A DNA stretch of 15,965 nt, taken from Oscillospiraceae bacterium (GTDB taxonomy: Bacteria > Bacillota > Clostridia > Oscillospirales > Oscillospiraceae). The notes beneath the pieces are model-generated. The model was not told the origin of the DNA, did not search any database, and worked only from the letters and a program-made list of their open reading frames with translations. Where the stretch lies: NCBI GenBank assembly GCA_021205585.1, contig JAJPXI010000166.1, positions 1-15,965 of the forward strand, written 5' to 3'. A program made the position numbers and the translations under genes. Of this stretch, positions 15,195 to 15,965 are shown one piece after another (within the stretch, counting starts at the first letter, position 1; each line of letters starts with the position of its first letter).

Positions 15195-15800
15195 ATGAGT
15201 ATCGGAAAAGTTGAAGTAGGCCAGAAGGTCACCCTCGGCTCCTTCCCCCAGAGCGATGTCAGCGGGGAGAAGCGGGACCCCATCGAGTGGCGCGTTCTGG
15301 CCGCGCAGGACGGCAAGGCTCTGTTGATCAGCGAAAAGGGCCTGGACTGCCGGATGTACCACGGGGACAACACCACCATGACCTGGGAGAACTGCGACCT
15401 TCGCAAGTGGCTCAACGGCGAATTTTTGCAGGAGAGCTTCACCGAGCAGGAGCGCGCCGCCATTCTGACTACCCCCACCCCCAACCCCGGCAGCACTGTC
15501 CACGGCGCCGCCGGCGGCAACGACACGGAGGATCTGGTGTTCCTGCTGAACGTGAATGAGGCCGAGCAGTATTTTGCCGACGACCAGTCCCGTATGGCCG
15601 ACCCCACCCCCTACACCCAGGCCAGGGGCGCGTTCATCAACGAGCGCACCGGCAAGGTCTGGTGGTGGCTGAGAAGCCCCGGCTACTACGTCAGTGACGC
15701 CGCCGGCGTCAACTACCTGGGCCAGCTCCACAAGAGCGGGGACAATGTGTCCACCACCAACAACGCAGTCCGCCCGGCCATCTGGGTCAAGACGGACTGA
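15195..15800 (+). CDS. DUF6273 domain protein, second copy
   Basis: This 201-residue protein is a diverged tandem paralog of the preceding gene, with the same motif order: LGSFPQ (14-19), PIEWRVL (29-35), LRKWLNGEF (69-77), EDLVFLL (112-118), WWWLRSPG (156-163) and RPAIWV (193-198). Identity is moderate by eye, so duplication is not recent. ATG 15195 has GGAGGG 8 nt upstream; longer readings of other frames lack support. It is the last gene of the operon, followed 34 nt later by a strong hairpin. No signal peptide or anchor is present. Function is unknown. The two copies could form a heterodimer or each serve one of the two Mo complexes. Confidence 0.85.
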   Translation: MSIGKVEVGQKVTLGSFPQSDVSGEKRDPIEWRVLAAQDGKALLISEKGLDCRMYHGDNTTMTWENCDLRKWLNGEFLQESFTEQERAAILTTPTPNPGSTVHGAAGGNDTEDLVFLLNVNEAEQYFADDQSRMADPTPYTQARGAFINERTGKVWWWLRSPGYYVSDAAGVNYLGQLHKSGDNVSTTNNAVRPAIWVKTD

Positions 15801-15834
15801 GCGGGTTAAACAAAACAGACAAGCTATCCATTCC

Positions 15835-15876
15835 CCGCCCCCCGGCAGAGTGTTCCTCTTTGCCGGGGGGCGGTTT
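15835..15876 (+). terminator. Operon terminator
   Basis: A perfect 13-bp GC stem (15835-15847 with 15861-15873, containing a CCCCCC/GGGGGG block) closes a 13-nt loop and is followed by TTTG. It lies 34 nt after the last stop codon. The stem is very strong, the U-tract short. Confidence 0.8.
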
Positions 15877-15893
15877 GCATACAGGAAAAGGGA

Positions 15894-15965
15894 ACCTCTA
15901 AAAACTATGCCTGCGGCATCTGACAAAATCTTTTGCCATCTGCTCTTGTCATAGTTATTAGAGGT
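15894..15965 (+). repeat. Short palindromic repeat R4
   Basis: This 72-nt element has 16-nt inverted ends with one mismatch (ACCTCTAAAAACTATG at 15894-15909 against 15950-15965). It ends exactly at the window edge, so it may extend. Its interior (CCTGCGGCATCTGACAAAATC, then TTTTGCCATCTGCTCTTG) matches the left and right sub-ends of R2 with the centre deleted. It lies just behind the operon terminator. Confidence 0.75.

Overview
The window looks like chromosome from a GC-rich, strictly anaerobic gut Firmicute, most likely Oscillospiraceae (Flavonifractor / Lawsonibacter / Intestinimonas type). This is an inference. It rests on strong GGAGG-type ribosome sites, GC-ending codons, a DivIVA-like coiled-coil protein, a tetrahydrofolate (THF) riboswitch ahead of an ECF folate S-component, standalone DUF6273 proteins and a family of short palindromic repeats. 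No rRNA, tRNA, CRISPR array, transposase or phage gene was seen.

Left half (1-6201): a mixed housekeeping and accessory region. A DivIVA-like coiled-coil gene overlaps a class I fumarase/tartrate-dehydratase beta-subunit gene. A six-helix membrane protein of unknown function follows. It converges, through a shared hairpin terminator, with a YczE/DUF6198-like membrane protein on the minus strand. Next comes folT with a well-formed THF riboswitch and a 9-bp helix that hides its Shine-Dalgarno sequence. After a hairpin-rich, repeat-filled gap there is a 524-residue kinesin-light-chain-type TPR protein on the minus strand. Short palindromic repeats (R1 1-62, R2 1604-1763, R3 4441-4627, R4 15894-15965) sit in the gaps, mostly at transcription-unit ends.

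Right half (about 6496-15876): one long plus-strand operon that is the centre of interest. A regulatory region with two candidate promoters and an internal terminator-like hairpin leads into seven genes. These are (1) a transglutaminase-fold protein that appears to lack the catalytic Cys and His; (2-3) a molybdopterin catalytic subunit (870 aa) with its three-[4Fe-4S] partner (274 aa); (4-5) a second such pair (857 and 278 aa); and (6-7) two paralogous DUF6273 proteins. A strong GC hairpin closes the operon. Both pairs have the architecture of pyrogallol-phloroglucinol transhydroxylase of Pelobacter acidigallici (AthL/AthS): no Fe-S motif and no Tat signal in the large subunit, and 12 ferredoxin cysteines plus a C-terminal beta-sandwich domain in the small one. 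The Asp-Ser-Trp motif that carries the Mo-ligating Ser is kept in both. Other active-site positions differ between the two pairs and from AthL.

The best reading is a cytoplasmic molybdenum (or tungsten) system acting on polyhydroxylated aromatics, such as diet- or plant-derived phenolics, with two complexes of different specificity and three uncharacterised accessory proteins. The substrate is not determined by the sequence.
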